Made by a program: the position numbers and the translations under genes | Shown: piece by piece, positions 9,356-17,937 of the stretch | Layout: each line of letters begins with the position of its first letter | How positions within the stretch are numbered: position 1 is the first letter of the stretch | NCBI GenBank assembly: GCA_012729315.1 | Contig: JAAYDI010000166.1 | Location: 1-64,000, forward strand | Reading direction: 5' to 3' | Source: Planctomycetaceae bacterium | GTDB lineage: Bacteria; Planctomycetota; Planctomycetia; Pirellulales; Pirellulaceae | Length of the DNA stretch: 64,000 bases | Notes under the pieces: generated by a model | Seen by the model: only the letters and a program-made list of their open reading frames with translations | Told to the model about the DNA's origin: nothing | Databases searched by the model: none

Positions 9356-10564
9356 CTAGGTTTTGGCCTTGTTCTTGCCCCAGAAGGCCAGCCAGCGCCC
9401 TTTGGTGTCGCCCGTATCTTCTTCGGCCCGTTCCGTCCCCGACAGCTCCTCGGCCAGCGCGACGATGGCCTGCGTGATGGCGGCGCGCGGCGCCTGCTCG
9501 ATCAGCGGCACGCCGTTGTTACGCATTTCGACCATCGCGCGATAGTCGTTCGGCAGCCGCCAGTAGATGTCGCGCCCGATCGTCTCCTGCGCCTTTTTGA
9601 GACTGATGTGGCCGTTGTCGAGCCCGATCCGGTTGACCACGATCTGGACCTTCTCTTTGAGCCCCTCCACCGCGTCGAACGACATGAGCAGCCGCACCCC
9701 GTTCCGCAGGCAGGGCAGGTCCAGATGCGTCACCAGCAGGACCTGGTTGGCGGCCTGCAGGGCCGTCATGTCGACCCGGTTGTAGGCTTTCGACAGGTCG
9801 ATGATCACGTGCGAGAAGGTCGCCTTGAGCAGGCCGAACACCCGCTGCAGGTCGTCGGGCGTGATGAGCGAGATGTCCTGCAGCTGGACGGGGCGCGGCA
9901 GCAGGTACAACCCCGAGGAGTGTTTGGTCATCGACCGTTTCAGCAGCTGGAAGTCGAGCCGCGCGATGTTCTGCACCACGTCGACAATTGTGTAGTCGGG
10001 GATGGTGTCCAGGAGCACGTCGGCATCCCCCAGGGACAGGTCGAGATCGACCAGAGCCACGGTATGGGAGGCGTTGGAGGCCAGCGCGCAGCCCAGGTTC
10101 ACCGCCAGGCTGGTCGAGCCGACCCCCCCCGTCACTCCGGCCACGGCGACCATCTGGCACTTGCGGGACCGGCCCAGCCCCGCGCCGCCCCGATGCGCGC
10201 CGATTCGCTCCATCGCCAGCACCAGCTCCTCGATGCCGATCGGCTGTGTCAGGAACTCCTTGGCACCGGCGCGCATGGCCTTCAGGATCAGCTGCCCGTC
10301 CGTGCTGCTGCTGACCACCAGGATGGCGCACTCCGGCGCGGCCTCGCGCAGATTGTGGATCAGCTGCAGCGCCTTATTCGGATCGGCATCGATCCCGATC
10401 ACGGCCACTTCAGGGTGCGTCTGTCCTACGATGTCGACGAAGAACTCATAGCGCGAGGACTCGGCTTCCAGCCAGCACATGTCCATGCCGAGAAGCATCT
10501 TCTTAAGCGCTTCCCGGTGCGCATCATTCGGATCGACAATCGCCAGTCGCAGCACGTTGGTCAT
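9356..10564 (-). CDS. cpaE: Tad localisation ATPase-like protein TadZ/CpaE
   Basis: 402 residues. An N-terminal receiver-like fold (residues 6-120: LAIVDPNDAH, then VAVIGIDAD and ILVVSSSTDG) is followed by a MinD/ParA-type domain. The P-loop reads VTGGVGSTSLA (144-154), so both lysines of the MinD deviant Walker A motif (KGGxGKT) are missing. TadZ/CpaE proteins are known to have atypical P-loops and to mark the pilus assembly site at the pole. Later blocks (VALVDLDLSLGDAD, and VIIDLSKAYNRVDMTAL) match the family. The receiver part has Asp11 and Asp59-61 in places that need alignment, so phosphorylation is uncertain. Confidence 0.88.
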   Translation of the reverse strand: MTNVLRLAIVDPNDAHREALKKMLLGMDMCWLEAESSRYEFFVDIVGQTHPEVAVIGIDADPNKALQLIHNLREAAPECAILVVSSSTDGQLILKAMRAGAKEFLTQPIGIEELVLAMERIGAHRGGAGLGRSRKCQMVAVAGVTGGVGSTSLAVNLGCALASNASHTVALVDLDLSLGDADVLLDTIPDYTIVDVVQNIARLDFQLLKRSMTKHSSGLYLLPRPVQLQDISLITPDDLQRVFGLLKATFSHVIIDLSKAYNRVDMTALQAANQVLLVTHLDLPCLRNGVRLLMSFDAVEGLKEKVQIVVNRIGLDNGHISLKKAQETIGRDIYWRLPNDYRAMVEMRNNGVPLIEQAPRAAITQAIVALAEELSGTERAEEDTGDTKGRWLAFWGKNKAKT

Positions 10565-10586
10565 GGTGCGGTTCTTTCTTTCACTC

Positions 10587-12212
10587 TCATTTCAACGACT
10601 CGTAGCCGACCGGTCCGATCAGCACCGGTTGGGTGCCGGCCACGGTGGCCTCGCCGGCCTCCCCGGCCACCGACGCGCGGACCGGCTTGCGGACCTGCAC
10701 GGATTTGGTGGCGGCCGGCCGTTTGGCCGCGGCCTCGACGTCCCCCGGCAGCGGCGGTACCGCTTCGTGCGGCTGTATCGCCGGGCTGGGAGCCGCTTCG
10801 GTCGGCACGCCGTTCTGGCAGTTCGGGCAACTGCCCTCCTGGCAGCACTTGGGAACTTCCAGGTAGCCGCGGAAGTACAGTTCGACGTCGTTCGGGCTGG
10901 TGGTCGATTCGCCCGGACCGCATGCCGGCAATTCTTCGGCATCGGCCGCTTCCACGAACTCGGGCGTCACCAGGATCAGCAACTCGACTTCGTTCACTTC
11001 CTCTTTCACATGGCGGAACGGCGCACCGAACCAGGGCAGGTCAGCCAGCCAGGGGAGCCCGCGATTCTGGGCTTCCACCCGCTGTTGCAGCAAGCCGGCC
11101 AGGGCCAGCGTCTGCCCCGCCTTCATCTCGACCGCCGTGTCGACCCAGCGGGTACGCAGGCCGGGCACACTGACGCTGCCCAACACCACGCTGCGCGATG
11201 CGTCGATCTCGCTCACCTGTGGCCGCACTTCCAGCCGCAGGTTTCCGTTGCCCAGCACGATCGGCACGAAGTCGACCCGCGTGCCGTACTGCCGATACTC
11301 GATCGACACCGTGCCCAGGCTCTGCGGCACGATGATCGGGAATTCGCCACCCGAGTTGAAACTGGCCGGCCGGCCGCTGACGGTTGTCAACTGCGGTTCC
11401 GCCAGCACCTTGATCAGGTCGTTTTGCCGCAGGGCGTCGATGAAGCCGAAGAACGACGTATCGCCGCTGACCACGCCAAACCGCACGGTGTCGTCGATGC
11501 CCGACGCCAGCGTCTCGGTGACGCCGCCCCCCAGCAGGCCGCTGACCGACTGTACCACGTCCACTTCATTGTTGAGCAGCGCCCAGTCGAAGCCGGCCCG
11601 CCGCAGCTTGGTGCGCGACACCTCCATGACTTTCGTCTTGAGCAGGATCTGCTGCACGCCGCCGATCGTCATGTTGTTCACGACCTTCGGATAATAGTCC
11701 TCGGCGATCCGGACGATGCTGTTGACCATCCCCGGGCTGGGAACATATCCCGACAGGTAGACGCTGTTGGACAACGGGCGCACCCGCACGGCCGCGTCGG
11801 GAAACTCGGCCTTGATCAGCATCTGCAGTTGACGCGCGTCGGGAGTGACCACGACGTCGACCGTGTACAGCCCCTGGTTTTCATCCCACACATTCAACTG
11901 GGTCACGCCCGGATGCAGCGCCGACAGCTGGACCTGGTTGGGCGAGATGGGCGTGGCCCGGACGATTTCCGGGTTGCCCACCAGCAGACGCGGGATCTTG
12001 TGTTCCAGCGTCAGGATGCGGCTGGTTGCCACCACCATCTCCAGACGCTGCGTCGGTCCGTCAATGCTGAACGTGACCGGCTGCGATATGACACCCTGTG
12101 ACTCCGGCACAGCATCCTGCGCCAGGACTCGATCAGGAACGGCACTGAGAATGGCCCATACAGAAAACAGGCCCACGATGGCGGACGCGACCGCCCAGGA
12201 TTGTTTGGACAT
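10587..12212 (-). CDS. cpaC: Tad secretin RcpA/CpaC
   Basis: 541 residues, with a signal peptide (cleavage near VLAQD-A), a BON-like N-terminal segment (the part with LLVGNPEIVRATPISPNQ and SVYLSGYVPSPGMVN), then the secretin core with the conserved VPQSLGTVSIEYRQYGTRVDFVPIVLG block and GLLQQRVEAQNRGLPWLADLPWFG. It forms the outer-membrane channel of the Tad pilus. A C-terminal tail of about 130 residues after LLILVTPEFVEA carries a Cys cluster (PKCCQEGSCPNCQNG) that standard CpaC proteins lack, then a Pro/Ala-rich end. An AAGGA ribosome site lies at a normal distance. Confidence 0.9.
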   Translation of the reverse strand: MSKQSWAVASAIVGLFSVWAILSAVPDRVLAQDAVPESQGVISQPVTFSIDGPTQRLEMVVATSRILTLEHKIPRLLVGNPEIVRATPISPNQVQLSALHPGVTQLNVWDENQGLYTVDVVVTPDARQLQMLIKAEFPDAAVRVRPLSNSVYLSGYVPSPGMVNSIVRIAEDYYPKVVNNMTIGGVQQILLKTKVMEVSRTKLRRAGFDWALLNNEVDVVQSVSGLLGGGVTETLASGIDDTVRFGVVSGDTSFFGFIDALRQNDLIKVLAEPQLTTVSGRPASFNSGGEFPIIVPQSLGTVSIEYRQYGTRVDFVPIVLGNGNLRLEVRPQVSEIDASRSVVLGSVSVPGLRTRWVDTAVEMKAGQTLALAGLLQQRVEAQNRGLPWLADLPWFGAPFRHVKEEVNEVELLILVTPEFVEAADAEELPACGPGESTTSPNDVELYFRGYLEVPKCCQEGSCPNCQNGVPTEAAPSPAIQPHEAVPPLPGDVEAAAKRPAATKSVQVRKPVRASVAGEAGEATVAGTQPVLIGPVGYESLK

Positions 12213-12437
12213 CCGTGTACTTCCTTGCGTTACAAACCAAACGCGCTAAGGTCATCCGTGAAGCGGGACACCCAATCCCGCTGCCCCCTCTGATCGCACC
12301 TCCCCGGCGCCGGGCGCCGGGCGCGTGCGACGGTTCTCGCCACTGGCGGTGACTCCTCTGGCGCGGCCCGCGCCGGCCGGACGCTTCCCCGCCCGCCCGC
12401 GCAGATACCTCACCCCCCCTGAGTCATCGCCCCTTCC
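12213..12437. other. GC-rich spacer in the Tad cluster
   Basis: 225 bases between the cpaB/rcpC stop and the secretin start. It contains overlapping GGCGCC/GCCGGGCGC repeats near 12306-12325 and no convincing small ORF. Confidence 0.3.
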
Positions 12438-13571
12438 TCAATCGGTCTCCTGTGCTGGATCTGGTATGGATTTGTCGGCAGTCGGTGCTGGTGGCGGCAC
12501 GTTGCCGTCACTGCCCCCGTCTGCCGGCGAAACCCGTACGGGCGCGTGCGACGTCGCCGGTGCGGAAGTCTGCCAGGCCGGAACGCGCTGTTCGGCTGAA
12601 TTGCCGCCGGTCTCCGGCAGACCGTTTTCGTCGTGCCACGTGAACTGTGTGCCCCCCTCAGGCGTCAGCAGTGTCATCTGCCAGGCCGGCTCGTGCACCG
12701 ATGGCAGCTCTGGCGGCAGAGCCGTCGGTATCGCCCCGGACGCCATGGCTCCCTGTGGATTCAAGTTGTTCAAAAACCCACCGAGTCCACTCGTGGCCGC
12801 GGCCAGCGGGTTGATCGGGTTCGGATCCTGCCGCTCGTCGGCCGTCTCCGACCGGGTGCCAAAGAGCGACTCGACCGTCGCCGTCTCGTTCTGGTCTTCG
12901 GTGTCGTCCAGCGTCTCGTTGGGCCGCCGCAGTGCCAGCCGCAGAGTCCCCAGTTCGGTCGCCAGCATCAGCTTGGCCACCTGATCCTGCTTGACCAGCA
13001 CCGAGACAGTCTTGGCCACAATCGTGCGGCCTTCCTGGTCGATCTCCTGCGCCGTCTGGTCGTTCACGGCGAACACCCGCACGTTCTTGAGAATCTGGCG
13101 GGTGCCGGTCCGCGGGATGCCGCGCCCTTCCCTGAAATACGCGAAGATGTCGACGCGGTCGCCCGGATTCACCAGACCCGACACGGCCGTGTCCATCTGC
13201 ACCTTGAGGCTGCAGACGCGGTGGCCGTCCGGGATCTTGATCGCCGGGCCTTCGATCTCGTTGGCCAGTTTGGCTTCCAGAATCGGTTCGCCCTGATAGA
13301 AACGGACCCGCGCAAAACGCTCGTTGATGTTCTTGTAATCAACGATGGCCCCTTCCGGAATCTTGGACTTCGGCCAGTCCTCGACCCGGACATTGGATGC
13401 GTTGAGCTGCTCGTTCACGTCAATGTCGGCCGTGGCGACGTAGATCTGCACCATCTCCATGCCGACACTGCCCCCCCTGGATCCCCGTTCCATCACCTGG
13501 CTGATCGCAATCGACGCCACCAGGCCGCAGCCCAGGGCAATCAAGATCAGCAGCATGGATTTCGCACGCAT
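12438..13571 (-). CDS. cpaB: Tad pilus assembly protein CpaB/RcpC
   Basis: 377 residues with an N-terminal membrane anchor (residues 5-25), a SAF domain (IYVATADIDVNEQLNASNV, residues 43-61) and the RcpC/CpaB core (SGLVNPGDRVDIFAYF, then TRQILKNVRVFAVN and VSVLVKQDQVAKLMLA). CpaB sits in the periplasm and cooperates with the secretin. The last 130 residues or so are a low-complexity Pro/Ala/Thr-rich tail not found in classical CpaB. GAGGGA lies before the start. It is transcribed after tadE and before the secretin gene. Confidence 0.9.
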   Translation of the reverse strand: MRAKSMLLILIALGCGLVASIAISQVMERGSRGGSVGMEMVQIYVATADIDVNEQLNASNVRVEDWPKSKIPEGAIVDYKNINERFARVRFYQGEPILEAKLANEIEGPAIKIPDGHRVCSLKVQMDTAVSGLVNPGDRVDIFAYFREGRGIPRTGTRQILKNVRVFAVNDQTAQEIDQEGRTIVAKTVSVLVKQDQVAKLMLATELGTLRLALRRPNETLDDTEDQNETATVESLFGTRSETADERQDPNPINPLAAATSGLGGFLNNLNPQGAMASGAIPTALPPELPSVHEPAWQMTLLTPEGGTQFTWHDENGLPETGGNSAEQRVPAWQTSAPATSHAPVRVSPADGGSDGNVPPPAPTADKSIPDPAQETD

Positions 13572-13667
13572 GAGTATTCCCTCTGCCCAAACAGGTGTGC
13601 TGTGTCAAACCGCCTTGCCTATCGATCGATCGCACATCACATCACACCTGCCGTGTTGCGAGATCGA

Positions 13668-14186
13668 TTACTGCACGCTTTCCCGACGCATCACCGTCGC
13701 TGCTGAAAGCGTCTTCCCCCCAAGATACATTGGCGAAGGAAGCCAGCTTACTTGACTAAAACCGATATCGACACTCACGGTCACCGGATCCCCAAACCCT
13801 GCGTCTTCCGGATTCGTTGGATCAATCGTTATGTTCGCACCCTGAATCGAGCCACTGGACAAATAGTTCGTGACCGTATCCACCACCTCCTGATGTGTAG
13901 CGCCATCCAACACGGCACAGCGGGCACCTTCCCGTGAGGCGTTGGTCAGCACCTGCTGTACCATCACCATCCGCCCATACTCGATCATTCCGAAGACCAG
14001 CAACAGAAAGACCGGAGCTACCACGGCAAACTCGACCGCCGCAGCACCTCGTCGGTTTATTCGGTACGACTGGCAAGGTTTGTGCAGTTTCCGCGCGAGT
14101 GCCCTAAAGCTTGCCGTGCCCTGCCCAGGACCCTGAAGTTGCGCTGTTTTACTGGGTTGACTTGTCGTGCTGAGCTTGGCGATCAT
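13668..14186 (-). CDS. tadE: TadE-like minor pseudopilin
   Basis: 172 residues. I set the start at ATG 14186 because it overlaps the tadV stop as ATGA and because codons farther upstream belong to tadV in another frame. Residues 46-65 give the prepilin signal RRG|AAAVEF with Glu at +5, followed by the hydrophobic helix VVAPVFLLLVFGMIEYGR. The rest (ASREGARCAVLDGATH and so on) is the usual TadE fold. TadE is processed by the TadV peptidase and is a minor pilus or assembly component. The unusually long leader (about 46 residues before the Gly) is atypical for pilins but common in TadE/TadG proteins. Confidence 0.85.
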   Translation of the reverse strand: MIAKLSTTSQPSKTAQLQGPGQGTASFRALARKLHKPCQSYRINRRGAAAVEFAVVAPVFLLLVFGMIEYGRMVMVQQVLTNASREGARCAVLDGATHQEVVDTVTNYLSSGSIQGANITIDPTNPEDAGFGDPVTVSVDIGFSQVSWLPSPMYLGGKTLSAATVMRRESVQ

Positions 14187-14767
14187 ACCAGCATCCCCAT
14201 CCACGCGAAGTAAGCGATCGATCCGATGGCAATCGGGATCCCGTAAGGCAACAGCAACATGGAGCTCTTGCGTTCGGCCGCGATGGTGGACAACTGGTTG
14301 GGGTCGCGGATCGTCAGAATCTCTCCCACAATCATCCACAGCTGATTGAAGTGCTTGCGCCAGGCCCGGCGGCACACGACCATGGCCACCGCCAGGATGG
14401 CTCCCACAATCCCGGTCACACAGAAGGCGTAGAGCGTGTGGGTGGCACCCATCCAGGCCCCCACGCCGGCCAGCAACTTGACGTCGCCGGCACCCATGCC
14501 GCCGATCGCGTACAAGGGAAGCAGTAGCCCCAGGCCGACTGCCATGCCCACCAGGCTCCAGCCCAGTCCGGCATACCACGGGTCACCCGCCGCGGCGGCA
14601 GCACATGTGCTGTAGAACCAGCCGCTGATGATCATGGAAAACGTGAGCCAGTTGGGCACCTTCAGTTCGAAACCGTCGATCACGGCCGCCAAGATCAGGA
14701 AGAGGGTCACGACCCAGACAGCCCAGTTCTCGGCCAGCACTGATCCCAAAGCGTTGAGTGTATCCAT
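14183..14767 (-). CDS. cpaA: Prepilin peptidase TadV/CpaA (A24 family)
   Basis: 194 residues, multi-spanning. The two aspartates of A24A peptidases are visible: AAVIDGFELKVPNWLT near residue 30 and GMGAGDVKLLAGVG near residue 96, the latter being the family's GAGD motif. This membrane protease cleaves the leaders of Flp and TadE. GGAGAACAAC upstream of the ATG is a good ribosome site. The stop overlaps the start of tadE by four bases, so the two are translationally coupled. Confidence 0.92.
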   Translation of the reverse strand: MDTLNALGSVLAENWAVWVVTLFLILAAVIDGFELKVPNWLTFSMIISGWFYSTCAAAAAGDPWYAGLGWSLVGMAVGLGLLLPLYAIGGMGAGDVKLLAGVGAWMGATHTLYAFCVTGIVGAILAVAMVVCRRAWRKHFNQLWMIVGEILTIRDPNQLSTIAAERKSSMLLLPYGIPIAIGSIAYFAWMGMLV

Positions 14768-14834
14768 GTTGTTCTCCGTCTTCGCGTGTACTTCCCGAGT
14801 CCCCGACCGGGCACCCTGCCGCCTGGCCGCGTGC

Positions 14835-14945
14835 CTAGCCCCGCAGGTTCATCAGGCAACTCACCACGGCCGCGATGACCGTGAAAGAGTAGCACACCAT
14901 TTCCAGCGCGCTGGTCATGGCGTCTCCAGGCAGTACCCAGTACAT
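14835..14945 (-). CDS. Small hydrophobic protein of 36 residues between flp and tadV
   Basis: Translates as MYWVLPGDAMTSALEMVCYS followed by a hydrophobic segment (FTVIAAVVSCLMNL) and Arg-Gly before the stop. A clear GGAAAGGAG site lies 7 bases before the ATG, which is the main reason for calling it. It lies in the same direction as, and within the span of, the Tad operon, 68 bases upstream of tadV. The C-terminal half is long enough for one membrane helix. It does not resemble Flp because it lacks the G-x4-E-Y signal. It could be a small assembly factor or regulator; function unknown. Confidence 0.6.
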   Translation of the reverse strand: MYWVLPGDAMTSALEMVCYSFTVIAAVVSCLMNLRG

Positions 14946-15002
14946 CGCGAAGCTCCTTTCCACTGCGAGCTTGCTTTCCCACACCGGCCATCTTCAAGAA
15001 AT

Positions 15003-15037
15003 CCCCCCTTGGCGCTGGAGGCCAGCACCGAGGGGGG
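15003..15037 (-). terminator. Strong hairpin downstream of flp, possible attenuator
   Basis: On the minus strand CCCCCCTCGGTGCTGG pairs with CCAGCGCCAAGGGGGG: 16 bp with two G-U pairs and a 3-nt loop, followed by ATTTCTT. It lies 43 bases past the flp stop and before the 36-residue ORF. Such a hairpin would let pilin mRNA outnumber the downstream assembly genes. Confidence 0.65.
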
Positions 15038-15079
15038 TTCACGTCGTAACATCATCCAATGTGCAACGGCACCGGCCTG

Positions 15080-15265
15080 TTAGCCGCCAGTCGAGCCGAG
15101 CTGGTCAGCCACATCGCTGAACGTCTGATTGGCGTTGCTGCCGATGTTCGAAATCGCGGTCAAGCAGACGATGATGATCAGCGCCAGCATCACGGCGTAC
15201 TCGACTGCAGTCGGGCCATCTTCCGATACGAGGAAACGCTGCACCTTCAAAGCGAGACTCTTCAT
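15080..15265 (-). CDS. flp: Flp/Fap-type pilin
   Basis: 61 residues from ATG 15265, which has GGAGG five bases upstream; the codon before it is GTG and could be read as a start one or two residues earlier. The short leader (KSLALKVQRFLVSEDG) is followed by the cleavage motif G|PTAVEYAVMLALIIIVCL, with Glu at +5 and Tyr at +6, which is the Flp signature. It is the major subunit of the Tad pilus. It is the first gene of the cluster and is followed by a strong hairpin. Confidence 0.93.
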   Translation of the reverse strand: MKSLALKVQRFLVSEDGPTAVEYAVMLALIIIVCLTAISNIGSNANQTFSDVADQLGSTGG

Positions 15266-15268
15266 CAC

Positions 15269-15835
15269 TTCCTCCAGATTCTGGTTCGTCCGTCAGTCGT
15301 GGTCTATCAAGACTGAGGACCGTTGCCATGGTGAAAGGGTACGTTACGAATTCGAGCCGGCACGGTGTGGCTGTCAGAGATGAGCCGTCATGCGCGCTGG
15401 CAGGAATCCGCCAAAAACGAGCTGCTGCCTCGTCCTCTTCACCCGATCTGGGATCGCGTCGCACGCCACACGTGACGTGCCCCGTATCCACCCGTTCGGC
15501 AACCCGGCTATCGTTTCGCGTCGCGACCCGACCCGTGGTTTTGCGATGCCGCCCTTACGGACGGTTTGCCTTTATCGAGGATGGGAGGCCAAATTATCCG
15601 TCGCAGCCGGCAGCAAGTCGCTCCGCCGAATCACGGATCCCAGATGGTCCACTTGCCGATGGCTGCTCTCGCGGTCGGTCGTCAATCACTTGACTGATGT
15701 CCTTCCGCACTTGAAGCCTATGTCACATTCAACAGCTGTCAAATTGAGAGCTTTAGAAAACTTGGCGAAATTCCGAAGATTCTTGCGGGCCAAGACTTTA
15801 CAGATGGCAACGGGCCAAGACTTTGCAGATCGCAA
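15269..15835. other. Long upstream region of the Tad cluster
   Basis: About 570 bases upstream of flp up to the tRNA-Leu terminator. It should contain the main Tad promoter and any long 5' leader. ORFs here have shadow-like composition and no ribosome sites. The only structure I see is a 26-base tandem repeat at its far end (15785-15836). Confidence 0.45.
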
Positions 15836-15836
15836 A
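15785..15836. repeat. Two tandem copies of a 26-base unit
   Basis: Both copies contain GGGCCAAGACTTT followed by (A/G)CAGAT. The pair lies between the tRNA-Leu terminator and the flp upstream region. Purpose unknown. Confidence 0.7.
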
Positions 15837-15839
15837 AGG

Positions 15840-15880
15840 AAAAGAAACAGCCCAACGATGCTTGTCTGACCGCTGGGCTG
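15840..15880 (-). terminator. Rho-independent terminator of tRNA-Leu
   Basis: On the minus strand CAGCCCA and TGGGCTG pair around a 19-nt loop and are followed by TTTCTTTTCC. It starts 18 bases after the tRNA 3' end, which fits a single-gene tRNA transcript. Confidence 0.75.
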
Positions 15881-15897
15881 GCTTGATCCGTCCTCAG

Positions 15898-15982
<85 letters not shown>

Positions 15983-16327
15983 ATGTGTTGCGTAGTCAGA
16001 ACTTACGTCAGACTGTCCCGCGCGCCAAGGGGGCACCCGCCAATTACCGGCCGGGGGGCCGCGTGGGTTCACCTTGCGATGGTTCAGCTTCCGCATGCCG
16101 GGCAAGCCCAGCGATGCCTGGTAAGCGGTGCCTGGTACAGGTTGCAACGATGAGCCAAGTCGAATGCCGGCCGGCCACCGAATGTAGGTGGCGGGACCTA
16201 GGCTGCGGCCGCGAATTCATCTATCTATAGTTCAAAGTTATCCGAGTCCCTCCATGTCCGCAGCAGGGACTGGCCGCGTCCGTCTGGCGGCCGGCGGTGG
16301 GTGGGCCGGCAGTGTGAGTCGTTGTCC

Positions 16328-17833
16328 ATGTGTCAGAGAGTCCAACCGGATCGCGCCCGGCATTTTGCGCTATGGGTCGTCGAGAAGCTGCACGCAGCCG
16401 GGTTCGAGGCATTGTGGGCGGGCGGGTGTGTGCGCGACGAACTGCTGGGGACCGTCCCGCACGATTACGACGTGGCGACCAACGCGACGCCCGACGAAGT
16501 GCGGAGTTGCTTTGGCCGGCGCCGGACGTTGAGTATCGGTGCGGCGTTTGGCGTGGTCACCGTTCTGGGCGGGCGCGACGAGGGGCAGATCGAGGTGGCG
16601 ACATTCCGGTGCGACGCCGGGTACAGCGATGGGCGACGACCCGACTCGGTGTCGTTCAGCACGGCGCGGGAAGATGCGCTGCGACGCGATTTCACCGTCA
16701 ACGGCATGTTCTACAACCCGCTCACGCACGAAGTGATCGACTATGTGGAGGGGCGGCGCGACCTGGAAGCGCGGGTCGTGCGGGCGATCGGCGATCCGCT
16801 GGAACGGTTCGCGGAAGACAAACTCCGCATGCTGCGTGCTGCCCGACTGGCGTGCACACTCGACTTTACTGTCGATCCACACACGTCGGCGGCAGTCCGG
16901 GATCAGGCGTCCGGGATTTCGATTGTCAGTGCGGAGCGGATCGCCGCGGAAATGCGCAAGATCCTGATCTGTCCGCAGCGTGTGCGGGGCGTGGAGTTGC
17001 TGCGCGAGATGCGGCTGCTCGACGTGCTTGTGCCTGAATTCCGCCGGTTGTGGCAGGATGCAGCTGTGGCCGCTCCTCCGTCCACCGGCGCCAGCCAGCC
17101 CCAGACGCCGTGGCAACTCACGCTGCAGATCCTCGGCGGCCTCGAGCACCCGACGTTCCGGGTCGCGCTCGCCGCCTTTCTGTGGGGCCTGTACCAGCAG
17201 GACCCGCAGCCCCCGCGGTTGGTGGACGGGATCGGCCAGCGGTGGCGGCTGACGAACGACGAGCGGCAGGGTACCGCGTGGCTGCTGGCCGCGGAGCCGC
17301 AGGTGCGCCGCGCCTCCAGGCTCCCCTGGCACACGCTCCAACGCATTCTGATCGCCGCGGCGGTCGATGAACTGCTGCTGCTGGCAGACGCGATTGCCAG
17401 CGCCGTGGACGGCGGCACGGGGGAAATCGACTACTGCCGCCGCAAACTGCAACTGCCCCCGGATATTCTCAATCCGCACATGCTCATCTCCGGTAACGAC
17501 CTGCGCGCCGCGGGCTACCAGGCCGGTCCCCGGTTCCGCGCCGTGCTCACCCAGATCCGCGATGCCCAACTCGAGACGCACATTCGCAGCCGCGACGAGG
17601 CGCTGGCCTTGGCGCGGAAACTGCTGGGGCCGGTTCCCTCACCACCTGCAGGAGTTCCCATGGACAAGAAAGCCAAGAAGAAACTCGGCATCCTCAACCA
17701 CCGTCTGCAGCTGGCGCGCCAGCAGTTGGCCGGCGCGCGGAAGCAAAACGACACGCCCGGCGAGGTCGAACGGCTGGAACGCGAAGTCGCGGCGCTCGAA
17801 CAGGAAGTCGAGGCGTTGAAAAACGACGGATGA
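16328..17833 (+). CDS. tRNA nucleotidyltransferase/poly(A) polymerase family protein with a C-terminal coiled coil
   Basis: 501 residues from ATG 16328 (an in-frame ATG at 16301 adds nine). The catalytic head has WAGGCVRDELLG and the metal-binding HDYDVAT, then RRDFTVNGM and EDKLRMLRAARLACTLDF, all class II nucleotidyltransferase motifs. CCA addition fits a neighbouring tRNA lacking CCA, but A-adding or poly(A) activity is possible. The last 57 residues (from 17660) are a Lys-rich coiled coil (MDKKAKKKLGILNHRL and on) that looks like an independent small protein: its Met codon has a perfect GGAG site five bases ahead. The gene's stop codon lies inside a 33-base repeat array. Confidence 0.85.
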   Translation: MCQRVQPDRARHFALWVVEKLHAAGFEALWAGGCVRDELLGTVPHDYDVATNATPDEVRSCFGRRRTLSIGAAFGVVTVLGGRDEGQIEVATFRCDAGYSDGRRPDSVSFSTAREDALRRDFTVNGMFYNPLTHEVIDYVEGRRDLEARVVRAIGDPLERFAEDKLRMLRAARLACTLDFTVDPHTSAAVRDQASGISIVSAERIAAEMRKILICPQRVRGVELLREMRLLDVLVPEFRRLWQDAAVAAPPSTGASQPQTPWQLTLQILGGLEHPTFRVALAAFLWGLYQQDPQPPRLVDGIGQRWRLTNDERQGTAWLLAAEPQVRRASRLPWHTLQRILIAAAVDELLLLADAIASAVDGGTGEIDYCRRKLQLPPDILNPHMLISGNDLRAAGYQAGPRFRAVLTQIRDAQLETHIRSRDEALALARKLLGPVPSPPAGVPMDKKAKKKLGILNHRLQLARQQLAGARKQNDTPGEVERLEREVAALEQEVEALKNDG

Positions 17834-17872
17834 AGAATGACGGATGACGAATGACGGAAGCACGAAGGAATG
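17823..17872 (+). repeat. 33-base repeat, forward copy at the end of the nucleotidyltransferase gene
   Basis: One full unit begins at 17835 (GAATGACGGATGACG..., ending GGAAGCACGAAG), preceded by a partial unit at 17823 that contains the gene's stop codon (GGATGA) and followed by a partial GAATG. The same unit recurs inverted at 17938-18047 and again near 28.2 kb. Confidence 0.85.
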
Positions 17873-17937
17873 TACAAGCATTAATGACGAAGAGTGCCGG
17901 GAGACGTTCCACGCCATTGGAGGTTTGACCGGCACAT

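Noticed and set aside
15328-15693. 121-codon plus-strand frame upstream of flp
   Set aside because: It is Arg/Ser-rich low-quality sequence with no ribosome site, in the expected promoter region of the Tad operon.
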